From positions 4,130,715 to 4,194,714 of the forward strand of contig CM053263.1 of the NCBI GenBank assembly GCA_028583405.1: a stretch of 64,000 bases of DNA. Reading direction: 5' to 3'. This DNA comes from Pogonophryne albipinna (Eukaryota > Chordata > Actinopteri > Perciformes > Artedidraconidae). Below, one piece after another: positions 24,101 to 34,129 of the stretch. The notes beneath the pieces are model-generated. The model was not told the origin of the DNA. It did not search any database and saw only the letters and a program-made list of their open reading frames with translations. The translations under genes and the position numbers were made by a program. Each line of letters begins with the position of its first letter. The stretch's first letter is position 1.

Positions 24101-27100
24101 ATGTGGCTAATATCTGCAATGTACATTATGTCAATAATTATTTATATTACTGTACATGTTAATAAAATATAAAGTTAACTATCAAAGAAATCACATAAAC
24201 TCAAGTATAAAGAAGAGACCATGTTGTAAGAAAACACTTAACAGATAAACTACAATTTTATTGATCATGAAAATAATAAAAGAAAAGTATCGAAAAAGAA
24301 TCGGAATCGCAATTCTTGACTTGGTATCGGTATCGAAACCAAAATGTTGGTATTGTGACAACACTAATCTCCTATAACCTATATACTTTTTTGCTTTTCA
24401 GTGAGATCTATGCCAGCGAATGAAGTGTGTAAGTATTGTGACATTTGTATTATTTCCTCTTTTTGCTTGTTTGTTAATGTCTGATACTTCTGATACAAGT
24501 TTCTCCTTTTTATGTTTCCTTTTTTAAATTCTTTCTATACCACTTGAGGCAGGAATGGTAATAATGAGCCTAACACAGACAAAAGAAGCCCTGCACATTT
24601 GAATGTTTTGTTCTTAGCTTAGTGCTTTAGTGTAAATAGATTCCATTCGGTTAAATAAAGGTTAAACCGTTGCTTTTTATTCTCCCTGTGTCTGCACCTG
24701 TTTGTGTATAGGCGTATGTGATCCACTTGTTACCTGACTGTGAGCTACCTGGTGAGTGTTGTGTACATTATTTTTCATTCACAGCAATTAAGCCGTTGAA
24801 GTACAAGTGTGGGATGTCCAAGTTGTGTCCCGCTGGACACTGGGCCTTCAAGATGGCGAGTGGAGCAGCCAGTGTGGTGGGGCCCAGGATCTGCCTGGAC
24901 GACAAACTGTACGTGAAGTCACGTCTTAAAACCTTCGCAAACACAGGAGCACATATTTGACTTCTTGTGTTTGTGGCTTATGCTTAAACTAGGTTTTATT
25001 TGTCATCAAGATACTTTGTTGATCCCAATTTGGGAAATGTTTCCACCACAGAAGCATAAATGAGACATCGCACATCAATGAGAAGTAAATACAATGAAAA
25101 ACATTAAAGATATACTTAACAGCAGTAGAAGATAAACAAAATACGCAAACATATATACATACCAGTAATGTAGGATATCTAGAGTATACATATTGAATAC
25201 ACAATATATAGGCAGTGTACATTATGCTTGTCAAGCCTATCAAATGTAAACATTGAATACAATATACACTTTACATTTGAAAAAATTACGGTTTCATTTC
25301 AATTTGAATCCTCGAGGGACCACTTTAAAAAAAGAAAAATACAAATGAGTGAATTTGTGATTTGAGTGAGATATAATTAAACAAAGAGAAAATCACTAGT
25401 TGAATTTGTTAACATTTGCATACTTGTCATAGTAGCTTATCCACATAGCCCTAGGTGTTGTTCTCTTTGCAACAGCTTGGTTTGAACTTCTCAAATGTGA
25501 GGATTTAGAAGGTTCTCGTAAAATAATGAATTGTAAAAAAAAATTGAAAATATCTTGAAGATGAAATCATTAATTACTGAATAGCGAAACATGACCAACA
25601 ATAATACAAACGGAAACTATAGTACATGAAATGATCATGACAGTTCTCATTAGTTGCAGCCTATTGTATTTTATGACATTTTTTAAAACACTATCCATTA
25701 TCAAGTGTTCAAAAGTTCTGACCTAATGTTTGATAAAGATGGCACACTGATATGCACCCAGTCTGGGAACATATCTCTTCACACACATGTATTAAAACAG
25801 CTTATAACACAATAATGTACCTTTTATCCATGTATTTTATTATCTTTTCTTTTTAATGACTGATTTTAAATGCCATTTTCTTAATGTCTTTCGTTTTTTG
25901 TAAAGCACTTTGAATTGCCTTGTGTTGAAAGGTGCTATATAAATAAACTTGCCTTGCCTTGCCTTGCCTTCTGAGGCATGACTTCATCACACGTTTATAT
26001 TTCAAAATATGTCTTCTCTTCTCACTGTCATCCTTTGTTTTATGTTAGATTAATGAGCGGAGTGAAGAACAACGTGGGGAGAGGAATCAACATCGCCCTG
26101 ATAAATGGTAACATTATCAGAGTTTCATGCCTCGAGGAAACTGCTGCTGATAGCAAATCAATACTGTGTGTTCAACATCAGTGCCACGACAATATGTAGC
26201 CATTTGATGTGCTAAACCTATGATAGACAGCAATAAACCACCTCCAAGATTGTGTAATATAACTCTGAGTTTAATGTCACATTTGCTTCAACCTGATCTA
26301 TTTCTACCCCACAGGGAAAACAGGGGACCTTATCAACACAGCGTTTTTTGATATGTGGGGTGGAGGTGAGTGCATTTGAAATCATAAAACAAATGTATAC
26401 TGTATAAAAGCATTGTATTAACCATCTTAATTACCAACCTTGTGCAGATGTGGCTCCGTTTATTAAGTTAGTGAAGGAAATTGAGGATGGGACGATCGTG
26501 ATGATGGCCTCCTTCGATGATGCTGCAACAAAGTAAGTATACTGTTTAGATTCTTGTTGCCTAGCTGTCTCTATTATCGGCTGGGATGTGGCCATGACAT
26601 AATATCTGTCTTCTTTGTTCTGTAGACTCAACGATGAGGCCAGGAAGCTCATTGCTGATCTGGGAAGCTCGATCGTCAGTACCTTGGGATTCCGTGATAA
26701 CTGGATCTTTGTAGGAGGGAAAGGCATCAAGACCAAGAGTCCATTTGAGCAGGTAACATGACCCACACATGGTTACAACAACAGTATCATTTGTCTGGAA
26801 ACAACTGTAATGTTGACATTTAACAGAAGAACTTGTTCCCAAATCAGCCGTACCACAGTTATAACTATTAAAGTTTACTCTACCAGCAAATCCACAACCC
26901 ATACGCCTAGTGCTGCACGATTCTTGCTCAAATGTGAATCACAATTTTCCTCCATAAGAATTGAGATCACGATTCTCACACGATTCTCATCGTTTCAATG
27001 AAAATATTTATTGCACTCTTACTCTTAGACGTCACGTGAGTACTTCCACACACTGGATGAATGTGGTCCTTTTTTCGGCACATGCACAACTTCCCTCTCA

Positions 27101-30100
27101 CTCTCGCCAGAGTCGCCATCGGGATTTTCATCGGTGTTGTTGTCATTGTCCTTGACCTCGTCGTCACTCATTTCTGTGTCACTCATTTCTGTTTTTCTTG
27201 TACTACTAGACGCTCTCAAAGTCACTCTTTGCTAATCAGTGCTAATGCTAACGCTTCTGTAAACATACTGCCGGCTCCTGCCCTCACGTGCTGCAGTCAG
27301 TGAGTGTTGCCAGGTATACTTATTATAAGCCACATTGGGCTTATCTTTCTGTAAAGTTGCTTGGTAGTAAGTAATAATGGTTGTTGCGGTTGTGAGCTTG
27401 TAGACCGGACATATATAGGTTTAAAGTGCTCATGTTCTTTTGCGCTTGTTTTCATAGACCTGGTTGCTTATTCCTTCCGCAAAAACTGGCAACACTAGTG
27501 GCTGCAGCGTTAACACTGCATGAGAGGAGGAGAGACAGACAGAACACTACCATTTGCATGCGATCATGGTACTTTAATGTTTTAAAGTGTATAGAGTATA
27601 TTTGCTTTACATCGTTTAAGTGTGATTGACATTGCAAGTTGGTATTATTCAGAAGCAAAATAATGAAAAAAATAAAAATCAGCATGACGTCATAGGATCG
27701 CCGTAATTTAGAAATGAGATCGCATAGGTGTCTGAATCGAGATCACGATCTTTTTTGATTAATCGTGCAGCACTACATACGCCTATAAGGAACATATCAG
27801 TGTTTGCACAACAATTGGACGAAACACTTAACATTTCATTTCATTTCATTTTTATTTGTCCCGCTCATTGTACGCAAAACAAAATGTACAATAATTGCCA
27901 CAAAACATGACTACCATTGAGCGAAAAGGAGCAGGGAGAAGAATAAAATCTTATGTGACCTGCCCCTTTCTAAAAAAAACAAAAAACAAATAGATGACAT
28001 CAACATTTACAGCAGTAATTAAAGTCTCAAAATGCTACAACTACTGTCACAAACTGGATGAATGAAGTATTTTGTTAAAGGAGGATGAAAGCGTAATTAA
28101 GGAGCACTATTGGAGTGACTTTGATGGTTGTTGGACTCAGGATTAATTCATTTGGATTCCCGCTGTATGAAGAAATTAAAAGGACGGCGCGGAAGTGGAA
28201 ACAATTCACAAAGGGATTAAACTGTTTAAAACACATGCTCAAAGTAAGCCGGATTTTGGCGATGTGCTTATGTGGATTCAAAAGTCGTAAATAATCTACA
28301 AAATGGAGGAGACCGATCTGATCGGAGCAACTGTGACAAATAATCCAACTGAAACCGGCATGGACAATGACTGTTTTAAAAATGCACTTATCCAGACAAG
28401 CCTGGTTTGGACACTTTACGGGCAGAATAAACATTTCTATTAAAGAAAGAATTATACATTTCTGTCTTTTTATGCCTTTAATAGCTACTAACTTCAATTT
28501 GTATTCAAATTAATTAATCAATAATTTTTTATATTTTATTGTAATGTAGAGACAAGGCTTTTAGTGACAATCATGTATTGCGTTACAATTATATATTATA
28601 TATATATATTAGGGCTGTCAAACGATTACAATTTTTAATCAGATTAATCACAGCTTAAAAATTAATTAATCATGATTAATCACCATTTGAACTATGTCCA
28701 AAATATGCCATTTCTTTATGTATATTGTTGTGGGAATGGAAAGATAAATGAAAGAAGGCAGATATATCCATTTAACACAGTATCTATGTTTATTATAACA
28801 TTTTTCTGCGTGTCAAAATGAAAGACAGCCCACACACCTATCAATCATCAAACCGTCAACGGGGGAGTACTTCAGGAAAGTCGGGGGGGGGGGCTAGTGG
28901 AGTAGTTCGTGACCACAGAGTGTGAACGTTGTGATCAGCTGTTTTAGCGCAGTTCTCCAGTGAAGAGGGGGGGGGGGGGGGAGTCTCCCTCCGCAGCCGG
29001 TTGGTGTAGTTTTGGCAATCCCGTTGTACAGACCGACGTTAACAGCAGCCCTGTCTGTGCACACGGAGACCGACTCTGTCGTCCGGTGATCTAACCGCCT
29101 TCTGGAAAAGCTTCACAAGTACGTCGGTACGCAAATGCGCTTTGTGACACAAGTTTCAGATTACGCACATAACCGGCGTACCAGTTATGTGCACCCCGTA
29201 CTACAGCAAAAGTATTCTCCGTCGGGACTTCCTGCAACAACAACACGCCGTTATCTTGATTCTGATTGGCCAGAAGACATTATCAAAGATGTTCTATTGA
29301 GAAGACGATCACTACGTGACAAAAGTTTTCAAAACCGATTCTGGTCTTCAGTATTTCCAGACAAGTGGCTTCTGAAATCAATCTGACTAACTGCCGTCTG
29401 CAATTCTCGGCGCAAGTTGGCGGACTTTATTTTTGCTTACTTTAACATCATTTTTCATGGTGGGGCTAACCCCTAGTTTCTACCGTGTCCGTCTGCGGTG
29501 CGTTTACGGGCGCGTTGCGGCTGCGCCGCGGCGTCCGCAAGGATCGCGGCCACTCTAGTCAATGGGTGCTATTCCACCAGACGCGCCGCGTTACGGCTCA
29601 GAAGCGTCCCAGAAGCGTCTCGCCGCTGGCCTCCGCTCGAAATAGGATTGAAGTCTATTTTTCGACGCGACGCAGCCGTAAGGTAATGTCGGGCAGGCAG
29701 GAAGTGGAACGTTCAGAGCATATATAGCATATATTTATATATATACACACACAAACTCATTTTGCAGACCCTATCCCTCCGTAGTCGTTCAAGTAGGAGG
29801 AGAAATGCCAGCGTTCTCCTCCGGTTTACAGGCACTATGTAAATTAGAATAATTATGATGATTTTACCACTAAAATACAGCAACACATCTTTGATTCATG
29901 TCGTTTATAACTGGGATATTACAATTATTATTAACTTTGTCTGTACAAAGTAGTCTGTCCAGGAAATATGCTCAAATCAACTGAAACTGCGAGCCGGCAG
30001 GCAAGACGCTCCGCTTCTGAAATGCTTCTGAAACGCGCCCGGTAGGGTATGACGCCGGAGGAGGCCGGACCAAAACCGCGGCGCAGCCGTTACGCGACGC

Positions 30101-30283
30101 AGACGGACCCGGTGGAAACTAGGGGTTAGCCATTTCTTGGTATGGGTGTAGCCTACCCCAGCCATACCCTGGCGCTGGTGGGATGTATGGGGCGGGCCAT
30201 TCTGCGCGTTAAATGCGTTAAATATTTTAACGCAATTAATTCAAAAAATGAATTACCGCCGTTAACGCGATAATTTTGACAGC

Positions 30284-30332
<49 letters not shown>

Positions 30333-30819
30333 TAATAACCCCCCCCTGCGATCTTTGGCGCCAACCTGGGGGGGGCGCCCCCCAGGTTGGGAACCACTGC
30401 TCTAATACACAGATTGAAATATGTGAAACACCTAATAAACACAATGTATCAGAGGGCAGCCCTGTGTTTAAACTACCTGGGGGAAACATCCCATCCTGCA
30501 GGCAATATGGTAATGACTGTGAGAACACAAGAGCTGGTGAAATCCCAGGACACCTGGGACTCAGAGGCTGCTGCTGGCCTTTCATTAGTGTGGTGCTGGT
30601 TAAAACAGCCCCTTCACATCAGCTGTCTGGCAGTATCATTCATTATTTCTGTCATGGCCTGTCTGATCAGGAGACAGTAGCCATTGGAGTTGACGTTACA
30701 AACGATGTGTGTTGTGTTTCCCTCCCCAGCATATAAAGAACAGTGCTGGCACCAACAAGTTTGAGGGATGGCCCGAGGTGTTGGAGATGGAAGGCTGCGT
30801 GCCTCAGAGGCAGGACTAA
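18198..30819 (+). CDS. fam3c: FAM3C / ILEI-like secreted factor, nine coding exons, 227 aa
   Basis: FAM3C (interleukin-like EMT inducer) is a small secreted protein with a globular beta-beta-alpha fold. Coding exons: 18198-18213, 18326-18430, 24402-24428, 24785-24908, 26049-26107, 26315-26365, 26448-26532, 26626-26752 and 30730-30819. All introns are GT-AG, and the exons total 684 nt, 227 codons plus TAA, equal to human FAM3C as I recall it. Residues about 7-27 are a hydrophobic signal sequence. The four family cysteines fall at 58, 64, 86 and 221, the same positions as I recall for human. Family motifs include [55 protein letters not shown] and the C-terminus [11 protein letters not shown]; the SKxCP, WGGDVAPF and KTKSPFEQH versions favour FAM3C over FAM3A. 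Introns 3 (6.0 kb) and 9 (4.0 kb) are swollen by transposons, but all coding exons are clean. Confidence 0.94.
18857..18900 (+). mobile_element. Possible second hAT terminus
   Basis: CTAGTGATGTGTCGGTCGCG followed by AACGAGCC resembles the terminus of another abundant fish hAT family. No matching right end was found nearby, so this is only a fragment. Confidence 0.35.
19080..19560. mobile_element. Fragment of a TA-target DNA transposon inserted in the LINE tail
   Basis: The right end (on the other strand TACACTGAACAAAAATATAA) is a terminus I recall from many fish genomes. It ends in TA exactly where the L2 LINE tail (..GGTGC|TATATAAATAAA in the other copy at 25940) would contain TA, consistent with insertion at a TA dinucleotide. 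Characteristic inner stretches include GTGGCCATTCTAAGGCACAC and GGATTATCTCGGCAAAGGAG. The left limit is not clear. Three CCCTAA units at 19199-19216 lie inside. The superfamily is not certain. Confidence 0.5.
19723..22288 (-). pseudogene. Broken LINE ORF2 (endonuclease plus reverse transcriptase)
   Basis: Three disrupted blocks are readable. Block 22288-21626 is the endonuclease, with [12 protein letters not shown], the [11 protein letters not shown] stretch and a catalytic-type SDHS. Block 21547-20684 starts the reverse transcriptase ([45 protein letters not shown]). Block 20670-20200 continues it after a frameshift ([17 protein letters not shown] and the active site YADDDTQMY). The final block 20121-19723 is the C-terminal region ([29 protein letters not shown], the family's typical ending). 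At least two frame breaks and the hAT insertion make it a pseudogene. The motif set fits the L2/CR1/Rex1 group rather than RTE. Confidence 0.88.
22350..23557. mobile_element. Non-autonomous hAT element (1208 bp) with perfect 8-bp target duplication
   Basis: The terminal inverted repeats read TAGTGTTAATTTCGT and ACGAAATTAACACTA. The flanks 22342-22349 and 23558-23565 are both GTTCAATC, the 8-bp duplication expected for hAT. Removing the element restores a continuous endonuclease reading frame in the host LINE, so the insertion came later. Inner subterminal sequence is full of AGTCGACTAAAA-type repeats. No transposase ORF is present. A 12-bp minisatellite lies inside (22689-22784). Confidence 0.93.
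22689..22784. repeat. 12-bp minisatellite, eight copies
   Basis: Eight head-to-tail copies of GGTCTAACTCAT with small variants (TCGT, TAAT, TAAC endings), inside the non-autonomous hAT element. Confidence 0.95.
23684..23950 (+). pseudogene. BED zinc-finger exon of a hAT transposase (N-terminal 88 aa)
   Basis: The reading frame opens [18 protein letters not shown] and contains [10 protein letters not shown] followed by PVCKKC ... [13 protein letters not shown]. That is the C-x2-C ... H-x4-H pattern of a BED DNA-binding finger found at the N-terminus of many hAT transposases. It runs to a stop shortly after DRQ, where the DNA reads CAG|GTTAGC, so the natural gene probably spliced there to a second exon that is now absent. 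The in-frame ATG at 23594 is upstream and less likely. It is a fragment of the hAT element whose ends are at 18713 and 24366. Confidence 0.75.
25000..25130 (-). repeat. Retroposon 3'-end fragment in fam3c intron 5
   Basis: TTTATTTGTCATCAAGATAC and TTGATCCCAATTTGGGAAAT followed by an A-rich part resemble the reversed 3' end of the same kind of retroposon as at 10184. It is degraded. Confidence 0.4.
25800..25975 (+). mobile_element. 5'-truncated L2-type LINE tail with (CTTGC)n end
   Basis: The stretch from about 25825 to 25945 is the reverse complement of 19561-19690, the 3' end of the antisense LINE in intron 3. Here the natural terminus is kept: TATATAAATAAACTTGCCTT and further CTTGC units. 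It is therefore a severely truncated sense-orientation copy of the same family, in fam3c intron 5. Confidence 0.85.
26908..27775. mobile_element. hAT element (868 bp) with perfect 8-bp target duplication
   Basis: Ends: TAGTGCTGCACGATTCTTGC at the left, and on the right the inverse of TAGTGCTGCACGATTAATCA. The flanks 26900-26907 and 27776-27783 are both CATACGCC. The minus strand from 27225 to 27025 encodes an acidic leader followed by SSSVWKY, the start of a BED-type finger as in hAT transposases. This looks like an internally deleted derivative that kept only the first coding exon. It lies in fam3c intron 9. Confidence 0.92.
27835..28480 (-). repeat. Probable LINE 3'-end remnant
   Basis: The left edge is a short ATTTC repeat (ATTTCATTTCATTTC), followed by TTTTATTTGTCCCGCTCATT and a degraded region containing an open stretch of 140 codons on the minus strand (28497-28075) with no motif I recognise. 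The simple-repeat edge suggests the 3' end of a minus-strand non-LTR element. The family is unknown. Confidence 0.35.
28611..30283. mobile_element. hAT-like element with AGGGCTGTCAAACGATTA ends, containing a nested MITE
   Basis: The left end reads AGGGCTGTCAAACGATTACA. The right end reads TAACGCGATAATTTTGACAGC, its imperfect inverse lacking the last bases. Between them are the A/T-rich subterminal sequence typical of this very abundant fish family, two long G-runs (28884-28894 and 28967-28981), and an insertion at 29464-30131. Both outer flanks are TA repeats, so the original target duplication cannot be read. Confidence 0.75.
29464..30131. mobile_element. GC-rich palindromic MITE (668 bp) nested in the hAT element
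   Basis: The left terminus GGCTAACCCCTAGTTTCTAC and the right terminus (inverse of GGCTAACCCCTAGTTTCCAC) pair over about 38 bp with few mismatches, continuing into CGTCTGCG-type sequence. Inner parts are rich in CGCGGCG and CGACGC motifs, quite unlike the surrounding AT-rich DNA. No reading frame resembles a transposase. I cannot name the family or read a clean target duplication. Confidence 0.75.
30286..30328. repeat. (TA)n microsatellite
   Basis: An uninterrupted TA run of about 43 bp directly beside the right end of the hAT-like element, in fam3c intron 9. Confidence 0.95.
30329..30403 (-). mobile_element. hAT terminus with a GC palindrome
   Basis: On the minus strand the end reads AGCAGTGGTTCCCAACCTGG followed by a G-run, a terminus I recall from a common vertebrate hAT group (CAGTGGTTCCCAAC). 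Inside, 30361-30390 is a 30-bp palindrome (CCAACCTGGGGGG ... CCCCCCAGGTTGG) with one mismatched pair. Only one end is seen. Confidence 0.6.
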
Positions 30820-31423
30820 GGACCACCCCACCCCCCCCCCCCCCCATCCCCTACACCTCCCATACATTCCCGTTCCAATGAGACTCTTTAAGTGGTTACA
30901 CTTGTTTGGGCGGATAAAGGTCATTCTTACAGCTCTCACCCCAAAGCTTCAACCGTACCTACCAGAACAAAGTCACTCGCTGCTGTGAACCCATTCCTCC
31001 GTATTGAAACCATGATGTAGTCTGGATTCAGTTGTTTGGAACTAGATGGTAGAGAGCACTGATTTAAAGGGAATTGCCTTTGATTATTGGCTTACTATCG
31101 GTGAGGCCCAAAGACTTGAGTGTTGCATTATTGCACTGTTGCCGAGGGAAATGAAGCCACATTTCCTTAACCTGTCGCCATGCCTTAATCTCATTTTCTT
31201 TTTCCGGGTTTTTAAACAAACATGACTTTGTGATTTATGCTTTTCCTTTAAGAGTTTGCGGTAAGAAAATGATTATTAACAGGGTTTGAAGACGTCATGA
31301 TATTAAACCAAATGTACCAAATTCACTGTGAAATTTGTAAATATTTGTTTAGAGGAGCCTTTGAGAATATAAAGACCCTAACTAAATGAACGTTGTAATA
31401 ATAATATAATTTCATAAAATAAA
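30820..31423 (+). other. fam3c: fam3c 3' UTR with poly(A) signal
   Basis: Non-coding sequence after the TAA at 30817-30819. The best poly(A) signal is AATAAA at 31418-31423, in a very AT-rich stretch. A C-run at 30829-30844 lies just after the stop. Confidence 0.6.
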
Positions 31424-31576
31424 TGATATTGTTAGCAGTGTGTGTATGTGTGTGAGTGGATTAAAGCGTTATTTCTTTGTGCCTGTGAGTAGTACTGCCA
31501 TGTTGTTTTTTATTTGCATTTACAGTACAGTAGACATCGTCACTGTGCAAACTGAACAATCAGTACCGAGGAGTTA

Positions 31577-32740
31577 CAGTTTTTCTCGATTGCTAACACA
31601 CTAAAATTATACATGAAGCACAATTATTTTAACTGACACTCAAAGAGCAAAACATCGGCTCAAATCTCCAAACCCCAAACACATTTTCAGCTTTTCACAC
31701 AATTTGCAAATCAACATGGCACTTTTTGCAAACCACTGCACACGTTTCTCCACGTAAGACACAGGAATCTGACATAAAGTCACGTGTTAGCAGGTTTAAA
31801 ACACTGATATTCAAAATGCCTCAGACATGGACCAATGATCAAGCAACACGTTCCACCTCACCAAACACCTGATAGCATAATTGTTGGCTCATCAATCAGG
31901 ATGTTAGCACTATGAAAAAGACCACAGGTGAGAACTTTCTTACAGCAACAATGGAAGCCAACATGGAAGCAAGAGGAAGGGCTGGGCTGAGAGAGGAGGA
32001 GGAAGAGGTGGGGTGAGAGGTAGAGCTGGAGGGAGAGGACGTGGACAAAGAAGAATACTCTCATGATATATCAGTGCTTATATCTGTTGTGTGAAACGTA
32101 TTTACTTCATTACTGTAATTGAATTGTTGGCATGTTGCATACTATAACTGTACAAACATCCTGCACAATGTACTGTGGTAAACTTACTTTTATACAACAC
32201 AGACACTGACCGACCACTATATCTTTGTTGTTTATCTGAAGGACTGAGAAACAAAGAGGTGGAAGGCCAGTTACAAACTGGGTTTTGGCAAACAATGCCA
32301 TCCCACTTAGAGAGATCCGAAGCATAGTAGCTATGTGCTGAGATGCATGTTGCACAAAGTTATTTTTGAATACAATGATTTTTTTCAACAACTCATTTGT
32401 ATTTCTTCCTTTACTGTATTTCTGTAAACTCAAGCAATCTTTCTCTGTAGAAACCTCTATGTACAGAGCACAGCCCATAACAGATGAAAGTGCTTTAGAG
32501 TATGCTCAGCAGTGTGTAGTTGGGTGGTCAAACAATTTAGTATTATGAATGAAGTGTGTTATATTTGGTGCTAAAGTTTGCATTTGGAAAGTGTTTATGT
32601 AGTTTTGAGGGCAGTTCTTCATTTAGCAGGAGAAATGAGGTGTTTTGCACTTTGGGTGTGTGGTTTTGTGAATTGTGTTTAGTGTTCTGAGAAACTGAGC
32701 AATTTAAATTAAAATGTGTGTTAGCAATCGAGAAAAACTG
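31577..32740. mobile_element. Tc1/mariner-like element (1164 bp), degraded
   Basis: The ends are inverted copies of about 25 bp: CAGTTTTTCTCGATTGCTAA at the left and TTAGCAATCGAGAAAAACTG at the right. Both are flanked by TA (31575-31576 and 32741-32742), the target of the IS630-Tc1-mariner superfamily. A G/A-rich stretch near 31960-32060 resembles the Arg/Gly-rich N-terminus of related fish transposases, but stops interrupt every frame. It starts about 150 bp after the fam3c poly(A) signal. Confidence 0.85.
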
Positions 32741-34054
32741 TAATCATTAGTCTGTTTCATCTTGCCTTTCTGTCAGCCACATTCAAAGAAGTCAAATCCA
32801 CACCCTGTATTGTTCATTTGTGTAATCTAATTTGACCCACCCACTTTGAGTTTACAGTATACAAAAGCCTTTTAAGCAGTAGTACTTCACAGCTTTAAGA
32901 AGCAATTGTGTAAAGCAAAACAGTCTGTGACTCCTTGTGTTTTTTTTTCTTAATTAATACTAATTTATAAACATAAATGTCAACTAATGAGCGGCATTTA
33001 AAGGTTGGCATTACCATCTTATGGCTGAACCATACTTATAATTGGCAATCAATTAAATTCATTTCAAACACTTCTGCAGCTATGTTTGTCATTTTTCTTT
33101 ATACAATATTCAGTGCATCTTTTCTTACAACCTTAAAACTGTAATGAGCACAGAGCAAAGGAAAATATTATCCTCTACTTGTTTTAATATGCTTCAAAAG
33201 AAAATGTCAAGTGTCACTAAACTGGACCATGCTGTCATATTGTGCAAGAAAGAGTCTTTATGTTGAGCAGCAGAGGGCGTCATTGCCTTATTTAGTTTTG
33301 AGTCCTGCTGTTGTTCCTAGGCTACAGTATGTTTGAAGTTGTTCTAATTACTTAATTGAAGTCAACAACCCCAGCACCTGATTTTGCTCTGTACAAAAAG
33401 AAAAGAAGCTAAATAAGAACTTGGTCTCATTTTAACAATTTAACATTGCCTTTGTTTTCACAATATGTACGCCAAATATGATTAGAAATACATACTGTGT
33501 GTATCAATTGAGAGATTATGAATTATGTTTACGATGTCCTTACTGTGTTCGTTTATGTACAGTTTGTACATTTGACTTTTTATCCACTTCTGCTACAACT
33601 TACCATAACAGGATGGACACAACCTACGCAAAAACCTCACACAAAGTCTTTACTCCCCCTTACTCAGAGTACATTAACATTCAATATGGAGGACGGCCTC
33701 CATCTACACTTTCACATAGCAGTAATCAGACAACTCTGACATGTACTTTCATTTGGAGTATTTCTTGTCACAAAGTACACGACTCCTCTCAAGGTTTGCC
33801 AGTGGTCTGACATTCTGATTCCCCGTCACAGAGCTCTTCCTTATTCCCACTAAATGAAAAAACACGCAGATGCTCCCCATCTAATCTCATCGGAGCCCCT
33901 TGCACGACATCCCTCTGACATCCCATAACCCCATGTGTGTTTATGTAAGGGAGAGTATTTGTTTGGCAGCTGTTACATATATTGTTTATATACAGAATAT
34001 TGCATGTGGCCCTTTATGCATGCAGTTAGAGAGGTACATGCCTGGGATGCTTTA

Positions 34055-34056
<2 letters not shown>

Positions 34057-34128
<72 letters not shown>
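34057..34128. repeat. (GT)36 microsatellite
   Basis: An uninterrupted 72-bp GT run. Confidence 0.98.

Positions 34129-34129
<1 letters not shown>

Larger units (their letters stand above)
18713..24366 (+). mobile_element. hAT-family transposon split by later insertions
   Basis: The outer ends read TAGTGTTGCACGGTGTAGCG at the left and ...GTGACAACACTAA at the right, giving short terminal inverted repeats (TAGTGTTG / CAACACTA). Both ends have AATCTC beside them, a partial target duplication. The right part (from about 23600) contains a BED zinc-finger exon typical of hAT transposases. The middle is occupied by an antisense L2 LINE (19561 to about 23600) and a TA-type element. The catalytic transposase exon is missing, so this copy cannot move by itself. 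That the two ends belong to one element is my inference. Confidence 0.5.

Noticed and set aside
24712..24750. Possible extra fam3c exon after a TATAG acceptor-like site
   Set aside because: Joined to the preceding exon it gives an in-frame stop, whereas skipping it gives the full 227-aa family protein.
28075..28497. 140-codon minus-strand frame in fam3c intron 9
   Set aside because: No known domain; it lies in a probable LINE remnant with a simple-repeat edge, so I list it only as part of that repeat.
29135..29727. Plus-strand frames with Arg-rich translations
   Set aside because: They fall within the nested hAT and GC-rich MITE and show no transposase motif.
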